Source: Mytilisepta virgata (Eukaryota > Mollusca > Bivalvia > Mytilida > Mytilidae). Taken from it: a DNA stretch of 64,000 nucleotides. The stretch is from assembly GCA_028015205.1 (NCBI GenBank), contig CM051516.1, positions 33,308,230-33,372,229 on the forward strand, written 5' to 3'. This document shows, in pieces, positions 21,921 through 33,700 of the stretch. Within the stretch, counting starts at the first letter, position 1, and each line of letters begins with the position of its first letter. The notes under the pieces were generated by a model. That model was not told the origin of the DNA and did not search any database. It saw nothing but the letters and a program-made list of their open reading frames with translations. A program made the translations under genes and the position numbers.

Positions 21921-24265
21921 CAAGAGGCTCTCAAGAGCCTGAATCGCTCACCTGGCAAACAATGACTATAAACTAAATTAATATATTAATGTTTTTTTGT
22001 AAATTAAACTGAGTATTTAAGGTCACATAAAATGCTGAAAATACCTTTAAAAGCCTTTCAAGAACCTCTGGAAAGAAATGGGCATGAGTTCTCCCTATGC
22101 TTGATTAAGATACAGTCATGGTCAATCTGATGATTCACAATACAAAATACAAGCTTTAATTCATCTTCAAATACAAGTATAAATCTTTTGGTCTATATGT
22201 TGTCTTCATTTTTAAAATGTTTGAAAGAAGTTATGTAAAAATTGTGGGTTAAGGCTTTTTATTGTACTTGAAAAGGAAATATTGCAGGAACAATCATGCT
22301 AAGTTTCATCCAAATCCCCCTAGTAGTTTCAGAGGAGAAGATGTTTGAAAATTTGTTAACAACGATGATGACAGACACCAAGTGATGGCAATTAAAAGCT
22401 CACATATTATGAAGTTTAATCATTGTTATACAACATTCTCATCATCACCATTCACTAAGGATACCATGTTTACTTTAAAAACCAAATATTGTTGAAATCC
22501 GAGCAAGTGTAAAAAATGGCGGGAAAATGGCAGCCATTTTAAAAATGGCCGTCCAAAACAAACTTTCATCATCACCATTCAACTCGGGATACCATGTTTG
22601 CCATCAAAGTAGCTTTCATCTTCATTTTATTTCTATAATTCAGGAAAAAATAGCAAAAAACAGCATTTTGACTCCTATGTTCTATTTTTAGTAAGGGCGG
22701 ACATGTTTTTCGACCAATCCAAAATCCAAGCATTAACTTTTTGCAGGATACCCTAAGAAACAATCTTACCAAGTTTCATTTGATTTTGAATAGTAGTTTC
22801 AGAGAAGAAGATTTTTGAAATAATAACATAAAAAAAGCCAAAAATGTCAAAAAGGGCAATAACTCTAACATCAGTTGACAGATTTTCACGAAAATCAGCA
22901 CACAGGTAGCTCTCATCATGCTGAACACTTTCAACCTGCCAGAATTTGCCGTAACCTGATGATTTTTGAGATATTTGCGAAAAACTGTTGTTTGACCCCT
23001 ATGTTCTATTTTATTCAAAAATCGAGGCATAAACTTTGTGCAGGATACCCTAAGGAACAATCATGCTAAGTTTTGTCCAAATCCATTCAGTAGTTTCAGA
23101 GGAGAAGATTTTTGAAATAATAACATAAAAACAAATTAAACGCAATCAAAAGCTTTTTTTCATTTTCTACAGTTTGCCATCTATAAGGCATCAACAGTTA
23201 TTTTGACATTTAAGGGACAAAACTTTAACTCCTAAAGGGCTCATTTAAACATTTTGCAAACTAAGGGAAATGCTGTGAAAATGGTCAATTTTGATGTTCT
23301 AAGGGGAATAACTCCTAAAAGGAATGATCATACAACTTAATAAGTACAAATTTCAAAAAAAAATCAAGAAAAAGGGCAATAACTCCTACATGGGTGGTTA
23401 CATCTTCTTCAAAATTTCAAAGCAGGTAGATCTTGAGGTGTTGAACACTTTAGCTTCCCATCAGAATTTTGATATCTGTCACCATTTTTGAGTTATTTGC
23501 AAAAAACTGCAATTTATCCCTATGTTCTATTTTTAGCCGTGGCAGCCATGTTTTTTTACAAATCAAAAATCCAAACGATAGTTTAGTAGCACTCATGCCA
23601 AGGAACAACTACACTAAGTTTGGTTGCAATTAAACTTATGGTGTAAGAGGAGTTAACGATTTTATTACAAGGAATAAAGACTGCAAAAATGGTCAATTTT
23701 GACGATCTAAGGGGAATAACTCCTAAAAGGAACGAACCTACAACTTCGATCCTGTTACAAATTTTGTAGATCTTTGTGTGCCTAACAATATGAAATTTAA
23801 ATTTTTCAAATTTCCTTTATAGTATCCAAGATATTGAGCTTAATAAGTGCAAAATTTGGAAAAAATGCAGAAAAAGGGCAATAACTCCTACATGGGTTGT
23901 TGGATCATCTTCAAAATTTCAGGGCAGGTAGATCTTGAGGTGCTGAACACTTTTACCCTATGCCAGAATTTTGATATCTGTTATGATTTTTGAGTTATTT
24001 GCAAAAAACTGCAATTTACCACTATGTTCTATTTTTAGCCATGGTGGCCATGTTTTTTTACGAATCAAAAATCCAAACGATAGTTTTGTAGCACATTTAC
24101 CAATAAACAACTGTAGGAAGTTTGGTTGCAATTGGTCTTATGGTGTCAGAGGAGTTAACGTTTGAAAAAGTTTACGGACGGACGACGGACGACGGACGGA
24201 CGGACGACGGACGGACGCCAAGTGATGGCAATAGCTCACATGACCCTTCGGGTCTGGTGAGCTAA
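21921..24265 (+). mobile_element. Family A element (copy A4), directly abutting A3
   Basis: It starts CAAGAGGCTCTCAAGAGCC at the base after A3's CTAA. It ends in a GGACGGACG tract, then CTCACATGACCCTTCGGGTC and TGGTGAGCTAA (CTAA 24262-24265). The core holds long units with AGGGCAATAACTCCTA and TGCAATTTA.C.CTATGTTC words, more diverged than in A3. Confidence 0.8.
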
Positions 24266-24267
24266 AA

Positions 24268-24420
24268 AGGACCATAAATGAATTTTTCTAGGGTGCAGTT
24301 TGTTCAGTTTGGCCCGATGGTTTAAGAGATGATAAATTGTCTAACGATGTAGGGACAGACTGACGGACGCAAAGTGATGACAATAGCTCACTTCCCGTTT
24401 AGGCCAGATCTATCTCTCAA
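24268..24420 (+). repeat. Family A 3'-end remnant
   Basis: GACTGACGGACGCAAAGTGATGACAATAGCTCAC at about 24358-24391, then a decayed hairpin arm (GTTTAGGCCAGATC). Only the last about 150 bp of an element remains. Confidence 0.55.
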
Positions 24421-24639
24421 AGACTTGAAAACTTTAAATTTATTCAGGCGTCTCACGAATACTGCCCATTTTTATTGAACTCTATGACAAGATAGAATTA
24501 AACCCTATATGGGAGTGTTATTTCAGACTTTTTGTTTACAAAAGCGACAGTATACGAAGCAGCATTGGCCAGTTTTAAAATTAAAACGAGCACAATCTGA
24601 TTATGTACGTCCAACCAATTTTTTTGCAGTGTAGAAAGC

Positions 24640-24905
24640 AGTCACTTTGTTGGTAATCATACTGTATTGGCTTTATAGTATGTTTTATACACCAGAGTGT
24701 CAGGATAGATATTGGGAAGGTTTGGTACCCATAAAACCTGTTTAACCCCACCACTGTTTCTTTACCAAGTTAGACTATCATGACTGTGTTGTGTTAATTG
24801 CTCTTTTATGTTATTTTTTATCTGAGGTTTTTTCTGTTGAATAACTTGATTGATTTATATGTCATTGTTGACCTTTAGTATTTTCCATTTTGTTGTTTGA
24901 CTCGG
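24640..24905 (+). repeat. Interspersed repeat R copy
   Basis: It shares CTTTGTTGGTAATCATACTGTATTGGC-like, CCACCACTGTTTC and TCATTGTTGACCTTTA text with the copy at about 895-1175. No coding capacity. Confidence 0.65.
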
Positions 24906-25448
24906 TAAAAGATTGGAAGTTTATGCACTGCATCAAAGTGAAATAAAGTCAACTAACCCCCTTAAAAACTTATGTGTTTATTTATTTAAAGCAAACAAGC
25001 TACATAACAATTGGCTTACTGATTCCACAGAAGAACAAAATCCATATAATACAGTAAAGACACATATGGGTCTCGTCTGTACTAACAGTTCTTTAAAATG
25101 TATTAATTATAAGCAAAGCTGACTCCCACAATATTTTTAATAGACATGCTACTTTAATCTTTCATTTATTTCTCTACTGTATTTTACCAATACATAGAAA
25201 CTTAATTTTCATGAAAATCTCAAACTCTTTAGACTGTCCATAAAATGTTACAATAGTTTTTATTTAATCTACCAACATTAAATCTCCAGAAGTAAAATTT
25301 GTGTTTTCTATGTTTGATACCATTGCTAATGGTGTCAAACATGAAATTACTTAAAGGAAATGAAAAAGTGGGTTAAGTGCAGAATTCTTATTCATATTCA
25401 CCAAAAGTTATAAATAGTTAAACAGAGTGCAGGGGCATAATTTCAGGA
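24906..25448. other. Intergenic, no supported feature
   Basis: AT-rich. A 69-codon ORF at 24913-25122 has no recognised domain and no splice context. Confidence 0.35.
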
Positions 25449-27370
25449 ATACTAAGACTTTGTCATGAAGGAATAAGTTTCTGTGGTATGTTGTACACAA
25501 AGTAAGACTTAATCACCAAGGAAAAAGATTCTGTGGTATGTTGTACACAAAGTAAGACTTGATCACCAAGGAATAAGATTCTGTGGTATGCTGTACACAA
25601 AGTAAGACTTAATCACCATGGAATAAGTTTCTGTGGTATGCTGTACACAAAGTAAGACTTAATCATCAAGGAATAAGATTCTGTGGTATGTTGTACACAA
25701 AGTAAGACTTAATCACCATGGAATAAGTTTCTGTGGTATGTTGTACACAAAGTAAGACTTAATCACCAAGGAATAAGTTTCTGTGGTATGTTGGACACAA
25801 AGTAAGACTTAATCACCATGGAATAAGTTTCTGTTGTATGTTGTACACAAAGTAAGACTTAATCACCATGGAATAAGTTTCTGTTGTATGTTGGACACAA
25901 AGTAAGACTTAATCACCATGGAATAAGTTTCTGTGGTATGTTGGACACAAAGTAAGACTTAATCACCATGGAATAAGTTTCTGTGGTATGTTGGACACAA
26001 AGTAAGACTTAATCACCATGGAATAAGTTTCTGTGGTATGTTGTACACAAAATAAGACTTAATCACCATGGAATAAGTTTTTGTGGTATGTTGTACACAA
26101 AGTAAGACTTAATCAAAATTTAATATGTTTCTGGGGTATGTTGGACACAAAGTAAGACTTAATCACCATGGAATAAGTTTCTGTGGTATGTTGTACACAA
26201 AGTAAGAATTAATCACAATGGAATAAGTTTCTGTTGTATGTTGTACACAAAGTAAGACTTAATCACCATGGAATAAGTTTCTGTTGTATGTTGGACACAA
26301 AGTAAGACTTAATCACCATGGAATAAGTTTCTGTGGTATGTTGTACACAAAGTAAGAATTAATCACCATGGAATAAGTTTCTGTGGTATGTTGGACACAA
26401 AGTAACACTTCATCACCATGGAATAAGATTCTGTGGTATGTTGTACACAAAGTAAGACTTAATCACCATGAAATAAGTTTCTGTGGTATGTTGGACACAA
26501 AGTAAGACTTAATCAAAATTTAATATGTTTCTGGGGTATGTTGGACACAAAGTAAGACTTAATCACCATGGAATAAGTTTCTGTGGTATGTTGTACACAA
26601 AGTAAGAATTAATCACAATGGAATAAGTTTCTGTGGTATGCTGTACACAAAGTAAGACTTAATCAAAATTTAATATGTTTCTTGGGTATGTTGTACACAA
26701 AGTAAGAATTAATCACAAAGGAATAAGTTTCTGTGGTATGTTGTACAAAAAGTAAGAATTAATCACAAAGAAACAAGTTTCCGGGGTATGTTGTACACAA
26801 GGTAAGAATTAATCACAAAGAAACAAGTTTCCGGGGTACATGTATATTGTACACAAGTAAGAATTAATCTCAAAGGAACAAGTGTCTGGGGTATGTTGTA
26901 CACAAAGTAAGAATTAATCACAAAGGGACAAGTTTCTTGGGTATGTTGTACACAAAGTAAGAATTAATCAAAAAGGAACAAGTTTCTGGTGTATGTTGTA
27001 CACAAAGTAATAATTAATCACAAAGGGACAAGTTTCTGGGGTATGTTGTACACAAAGTAAAACTTTATCACCAAGGAATAAGTTTCTGTGGTATTTTGGA
27101 CACAAAGTAAGAATTAAGTTTCTGGGGTATGTTGGACACAAAGTAAGAAATAATCATGTTGGACAAAAGGTAAGACTTAATCACTAAGGAATCAGTTTCT
27201 GGGGTATATTGGACAAACCACAAGTAAGTCTTTATCATGAAGGAATAAGTTTCTGGGACATGTTGGACACAAAGTAAGACTTTGTCATTAAGGAATAAGT
27301 TTCTGTGGTATCTGCGACACACACTAAGATTTTATCATCAAGGAGTAAGTTTCTGGGGTAAGATTTTGTC
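25449..27370. repeat. 50-bp minisatellite array, about 38 copies
   Basis: The consensus unit is exactly 50 bp, with GAATAAGTTTCTGTGGTATG at one end and TTGTACACAAAGTAAGACTT in the middle. Common variants are GTTGTATG, TTGGACAC and AGTAAGAATT. A distinctive monomer (AATCAAAATTTAATATGTTT) recurs about 400 bp apart (about 26113 and 26513), so 8-mer blocks were duplicated. Monomers after about 26760 are diverged and shortened, as is usual at array edges. There are no unique spacers, so it is not a CRISPR array. Confidence 0.95.
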
Positions 27371-27767
27371 AGTATTACAGTGGTTATAAAAGAACAAAAT
27401 TCAAAATTCTCAAGATGAGTATTGATATAGATAATAATATACAAAGTTAACAACAAAACAAATATCAACACATGATACTAGCACTAACATAATCACAGTA
27501 CTTACTGCTAACAAAACTATTATATTTCACCGGATTTATCTTCTTTAATCACACGATTACTATTCTATAAATACTCTTATTAAAATCTACAGTATACATA
27601 ATCTTTTCAATGAAATTGTCAATGCACAATTTGCTATGGGGAACAAAAATAATGTAATATATAATTTTGGTGTAGTCTTTGAAACAAAAAAAATCAACTT
27701 TTGTCAGATGCTACTTTGAGATAAAGGACATACAATGTTAAATTCCTGCTAAGGAATAGTCCTCACA
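27371..27767. other. Intergenic, no supported feature
   Basis: Short AT-rich stretch between the minisatellite and an inverted-repeat element. Confidence 0.4.
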
Positions 27768-29703
27768 TTTAGGACCTTCCAAAAATATAAATTTGAATTC
27801 GAAATCACGAATTTCAACTGTAATCATGACTTGAAGAATTTCGTATAACATATTAAATTCGTGATAAAATCTGATAACGAATTGTTATGATAGTATAAAT
27901 TCATTATCACAAATTTGTAGAAATAGTTATCACAGTTTTTTTTTTTTTTGTAATTCATTATAACGGATTAGATTTGTTATTACAGATTGAATTCGTTATA
28001 ACAGATTGAATTCGTTATAACAGATTTTTTTAATTCACGATAACAAATTTATGGAATTCATTATAAGAAATTAGAAAATTTGTTATAATGATTTAATCTG
28101 TAATCATGAATTACAAAACTAGAGGTTCCCAAGAAACTGTATTGCTCACATGGATTTAACTTGTCCACCTTCAGGAGGACTGAAAATTTATCTTGGCTGT
28201 TTTCCCATAGGTACAATGTTAAACAAAGTTGGGGTTTATCAAACACAATTTTGCAAGAGGACCATCGCTTGCATTAGTTTGGTTCCAAATGGCCAAGTTT
28301 AAGGTATGATGATCTGCAAATTAAATTTTACCATAGGGTCATATGTAAAACTTAGTTCAGGTTTGGTGGCCATCTTGACATTCCAGGTCAGCAGAAACAT
28401 TTATCAAATGGGACCATCTAATGACCATTGCTGCCAAGTCTGGTCCCAATTGGCCAAGTGGTTTCGGATAAGATTTTTGAATGAATTTTACATAGGGTCC
28501 TATGTTGAACTAAGTTCGGCTGTGGCAGCCATTTTGGTTGACATTCCTGATCATCGGACACAATTCTGAAATAGGACCATCTAAGGACCATTGCTGCCAA
28601 AGTTGGTCCCAATTGGCTCAGTGGTTTCAGACAAGAAGATTTTTTAATGAATTGTCCCAAAGGGTCCTAAGTTAAACTAACTTCACCAGTGGCGGCCATC
28701 TTGGTTGACAGTCCATGTCATCAGACATATTTCTGAAAGAGGACCATCTAAGGTCCATTGGTGCCAAGTTTGGTTCCAATTGGCTTAGTGGTTTCAGACA
28801 GAAGATTTTTTAATGCATTTTCCCATACGGCCCTATGTTACACTTAGTTTGGCTGTGGTGGCCATCTTGGTTAACATTCTGGGTCATCTGACGCATTTCT
28901 GACAGAGGACATTTTCTGCAAATTTTGGTTCCAACTTGCTCTGTAGTTTCAGACATCTTGGATTTCATATACTTGCATGAAAAACATAAACTTGGTAGAG
29001 GACCATGTAAGGATCATTCCTGCAATGTAATGATTCAATTGCCTTTGTAGTTTCAGAGAGGAGGTTTTGGAAATTTCAGCCAATCAGAGTGCATGATTGA
29101 CCCCGGCAACCATGAATTAATTGCGGATAAGCACCAAAAACATCAATTTTGTTAAGGACCATTATCTGATCATTCAGACATAATATTACTTCCATCTTTC
29201 AAATGGTTTCTGATAAGAAGATGTTGTATGTATTTCCCATAGGATCCTATGTTAAATGTGTCCTGTGGTGGTGGCCATCTTGGATTTCAGATCCTCACAA
29301 AAAACATAAACTTTGTAGAGGACCATGTAAGGATCATTCCTGCAATACAACAATTCAATCGCTTTTGTAGTTTCAGAGAAGAAGATTTTTTATATTTCAA
29401 CTAATCAGAGTGCATAAATGGCATTTTGGAATTTTGGATCAGAACCAAAAACATAAACTTTGTAGAGGACCATCCAATGAACATTCCCACAAGTTTGGTT
29501 TCAATTGGCAATGGGGTTTTGGAGAAGAATGAAATGTGAAAAGTTAACGGACGGACAGACTAGGTGAGCTAAAAACTGTGATAACAAATTATACACAATC
29601 GTGATAACTAATTTAATCTGTGAAAAAAAACAATTCTACAATTTGTGATAATGATTTTAATTCGTGATATCGAATTCAAATTATATTTTTTTGTGGTCCT
29701 AAA
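27768..29703. mobile_element. Palindromic AT-rich element split by a family A insertion
   Basis: The outer ends TTTAGGACC..AAATATAAATTTGAATTCG and CGAATTCAAATTATATTT..GGTCCTAAA are inverted copies over about 45 bp. The interior is built of GAATTCGTTATAACAGATT-like words in both orientations. The host parts are about 27768-28117 and 29574-29703; the middle is family A copy A6. Confidence 0.75.
28119..29572 (+). mobile_element. Family A element (copy A6), nested insertion
   Basis: It starts CTAGAGGTTCCC..TTGCTCACATGG and ends GACGGACAGACTAGGTGAGCTAA. The core is about eight units of about 150 bp with GGACCAT.TAAGGACCATT, GGTTTCAGA.AAGAAGAT and GGCCATCTTGGTT words. The 3' hairpin arm is lost. 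It interrupts an A-run of the surrounding palindromic element. Confidence 0.8.
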
Positions 29704-30488
29704 TGGGCTTCCGTATAACATACTACATGGGGATATTAATTTTACATAAAAATAACAACACATGCTTTCTGTGATAGTATTCCTCTTCAATATGAAGTTT
29801 TACCTGTTGACTCAAGCTGTCTGTTACAAAACACATGTGGCTGTTTCAATTTGCATGTTGCCTGATATAACAAAGCCATTTCTTTACTCAAAAATTGATA
29901 TGAACAAACTTTCACATTGTAACTGTAAACCAACAATTACAGGATGTTAATACACTTTAAATCATTGTTATATCTTTTAATGAAAAAATTCTCACAGATT
30001 TGTCAGGTACCCTGCTCAGAAGTTGTAAGAAGAGCACGTAAGTGAAATGAACAAAGAAATCGACAAATTACTGCCAGTATGTTTACTGATTTTTCGGTTA
30101 TATTTTATATATATATATAGTAAGCGTTATTGAACACTGGAAAAGGTTTATATTGCTGAAATTAAAGCTTATATCAAATCCAAACATTGGGTAAAAACCC
30201 CTTATTTCACTAAATAGAAAATAATACAACTTTAAACTGAATAATCCAAATTCGGTTAATTTGAAATTTTCAAATGCTGACTAATAAATTACCCATACTC
30301 AATGTTTTTATACACCACAAGAAAATCGTTACATAATGGTTATAAAATATAATATAACCAAATATTTTTGTACTTTTACAAACAGGATTTCCTTATATTA
30401 ACACACAGGTACTTTAAAAAAAAATTATGTACTTTAAAAACAGGTTGATTATTTTACAATCTTGTACTTTATAAACGTAATGATGGAT
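29704..30488. other. Region downstream of CLYBL, no supported feature
   Basis: AT-rich. It includes a short (TA)n tract at about 30104-30118. Nothing coding was recognised. Confidence 0.4.
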
Positions 30489-30494
30489 TTTATT
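30489..30494 (-). terminator. Candidate CLYBL polyadenylation signal
   Basis: AATAAA on the minus strand, about 120 nt after the CLYBL stop codon. Confidence 0.5.
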
Positions 30495-30615
30495 TAATTA
30501 AAACACATGAGATTTGTGTTATATGTAAATGTATCATTACACTGCATCATAATGTAAACTGAAGAAGAATCCACAGTCCATTGCATTCCTGGATAGCTGA
30601 GATATCACAGGACTA

Positions 30616-30717
30616 TCATGTGACATGGATCTGTACAGTATTTGCCATGATAACAATATTTCTGGCTTGGAGAACTAATGGCATGTCAATCATCTTTCCA
30701 TCAAATACAAACGCTCC
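30616..30717 (-). CDS. CLYBL: CLYBL standard last coding exon
   Basis: The exon is 102 nt including the TGA at 30616-30618, with acceptor CATTTTAG. It encodes GAFVFDGKMIDMPLVLQ, then ARNIVIMANTVQIHVT. The tail resembles human AQNTVTLATSI, so this copy is the conserved one. Confidence 0.93.
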   Translation of the reverse strand, partial: GAFVFDGKMIDMPLVLQARNIVIMANTVQIHVT

Positions 30718-33700
30718 CTAAAATGAAGTTTATATAACTGTTAATTCATTTTCTGTTAATCTGGACCAGATCCAGAATATTTCTGGCTTGGAGAACTAAT
30801 GGCATATCGATCATCTTCCCATCAAATACAAATGCTCCCTAAAATGAAGTTTATATAACAATTATTTCATTTTCTGTAAATCTGTAGAATCTTCATATCA
30901 TAGGTAACAATCCTGCAAAATATAAACCAAATCTGTCAAGTAGTTTCAGAGGAGTTGCATCCACAAGATATGTATATAATACCATGTGAAAAAATACAAC
31001 AAAGTCCCATAACCCCTACAAAAAAGAGAATGGCGGTATACTGTGATCATCTTCAGTTCATAGTAACATTCCTGCAAAATATAAACCAAATCTGCCAAGT
31101 AGTTTCAGACAAGTTGTGTCCACAAAGTTATTAGGATGGACAGACACATGCAGACCATTATTAAGTCCCTCCATTGCATTGCACAGGGTCAAACAGCTTT
31201 CCATGCAAGCCCACACACATCTTCCACAATGAATATTAATGGACAGACATCAAGTGGAAAACACATTTGATAAGTTATTTTAGGCATTTCCATATAGAAA
31301 ATACAGTAAATTCAGAAATGAATGCAATGTTTTTATTATTGTAAATAGAGGGCTTCGCTACAACCACGACATGTTTTTCCTTTTAACACCTTTAACCCCC
31401 TGTATCTCAAGAACGTGAAAGAAACTAAAAATTTGTTGACATACCACTGAAGTACTCATCAAGATGAAGTAAAAGAAAAAAATCTCCACTGAAATTGGAT
31501 GAAAATTAAAAATTTTATGTTTCTTCCAAAACTGCCCTTGTATCCCAAAAACAATAAAATATAGAAAACAATATTAGGCATACCAATAAAAGCATTCACC
31601 AAGGTGAATTAAAAGAAAAAATCCCCATTAAAATTGGATGAAAAATTTACATATCAAGGCACATTGCTTTTTTGGCCCTTTTAACCCCTTTAATCTCAAA
31701 AACTGTAAAAGACAGAAGAAATCTGTGGGCATACCACTGGAAACACTCATCCAGATGAATTAAAAGAAAAAATCCCAATCAAAATTGGATGAAAAATAAA
31801 AATTTTAGGCATCCTGCAAAATGGCGAATTTTGGAACCTTTAATCCCTTTCATCTCTGCAACAACAAAAGTAACATGAAAATGCATTGAGTAACTTTATT
31901 GTATTTGTTATGATGAAACATTAAAAAAAAATCGTCAAAATCTGATAAGAAATAAAAAAGTTTAAAAAATTAAGGTGTGTCCCTTTTTTGGCCCTTTATA
32001 TCTCTAAAACGGTAAAAAATAGTGAAAAAAGGACCCTGCACAAGTTTTTCCATTTTTATCAAGGAACATTATAAACCACAAATCATAGAAATCGGATGAA
32101 AATTTAAAAAGTTACACCAAAATGATCAAAAAACCCTTAATGACCCCCTCCCCCCCCCCACCGAAAAAATCGGAGGGGCCAGATATCCCAAAATCAATCC
32201 CAACTGCGGACCACTGTGATAAAATATTATAAAGATGTGTTCAATAAAACAAAAGTAAATGAGCTGAAACCTAACTTTCTACTGACACTGACAACGACAA
32301 GGACAGACTCGTACCATAATATGACCACAAATTTTTGCGGTCATAAAAAAATGTGACAGGATAAAGATCTCAATAATTAAAACTTGCATATGTTTTCTAG
32401 CAAGATTCTTTTTTGTCAAACATTTTTAACAAATAAATGCCAACAAAAATTTATGAATTCATACTTCACTGACATAAAGCATTCTTTTTCCTTAGACAGC
32501 ACATAAATAAAGCAATCTGTTGCCTAAAATTGAACAGACTACACTCATAGTAACTTTTTATAAATATTGGAACAGAGATGCTACACACCTTGCCTGATAT
32601 CTGATGTTCATCAAATGCTTGTATCATCTCTGTTGCCCATTTGACTTTCTCTTTGGAAGGTGAGAATGCTGTATTAACGACTGGGATCTGATCAGGATGA
32701 ATCACCTGTTTGCCTGTAAATCCCATGATGGCTCCTTCAGCTGCCTGTTGTCCCAAGCCAGCTAAATCTAAAGTACAGCTATTTAGTTAATTCTTATCTA
32801 AAACAAAGTATTCTGTGTTAACCACAGTACATCAGGGAGAAATGCAAGGTATTAAATACTAAGAACTACATTTACTAAATAACATGAAATGAGTTATCAG
32901 ATGGAAAACAACCTAAAAAGGTTCCATAACCAAGAGAAAATCTCTAGTTTGATGAATGCAATTATCTTTAAAAAAATCACTCAACCATTTTTTTCACTAT
33001 AGAAAATACATTTACACTAGCTTAGAGTGTTCCATGAAACGCTTGTGTCATCTGCTTCCATCAATCAACCGTTATGGAAGAGTTACAATTTGCCTACCCT
33101 CTAAGTAAATTTTACTAACAATATAACATTCTAAATTACAATATATGAAAATAAAATTTGAAATGAAAATGCATACATTGTTGTACTACTACCTATACCA
33201 CCACTCGCTACCTATCAGTCAAAATGTGAACAGAAATCCTTAAGGCATCATACTAAATAGGAATAAAATCCACCAAAAGATGAATGACTAGTACATGTAG
33301 CTTACACCAGGCAATCAGACAGTAGAGTTGAAAAGGGCAATAACTTTTTCACAAAAAAATCAATCAACAATGAATACCGTGTAATATGCAAATGTGCAGG
33401 TCATGCCCAAGTACAATGTATGATACCAAATATGGATAGAATCATTTTCAGACAAAAGATACAAAAGGGGAAATAATGCTTGCAAAAATCTGTAAACCAT
33501 TAAATTCTTAAATTATGCACATGTTCAGGTCACCCCAATTTTATACCAAATATGAACAAAATCTGCCAAAAGATGAACACACGGTTTTCAGACAAGATAT
33601 GAAAAGGGCAATAACTCTTGCAAAAATCGATCAACTTTGAAAATGGTATATTATGTGCATTTTCAGGTCATATCCAATCACCATACCAAATGTGAACAAA

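Noticed and set aside
25449..27370. CRISPR-like regular repeat array
   Set aside because: The 50-bp units are contiguous, with no unique spacers, and the genome is eukaryotic. It is a minisatellite.
30746..30838. The upstream duplicate as the ancestral CLYBL last exon
   Set aside because: Its tail does not resemble the human C-terminus, whereas the tail at 30616-30717 does.
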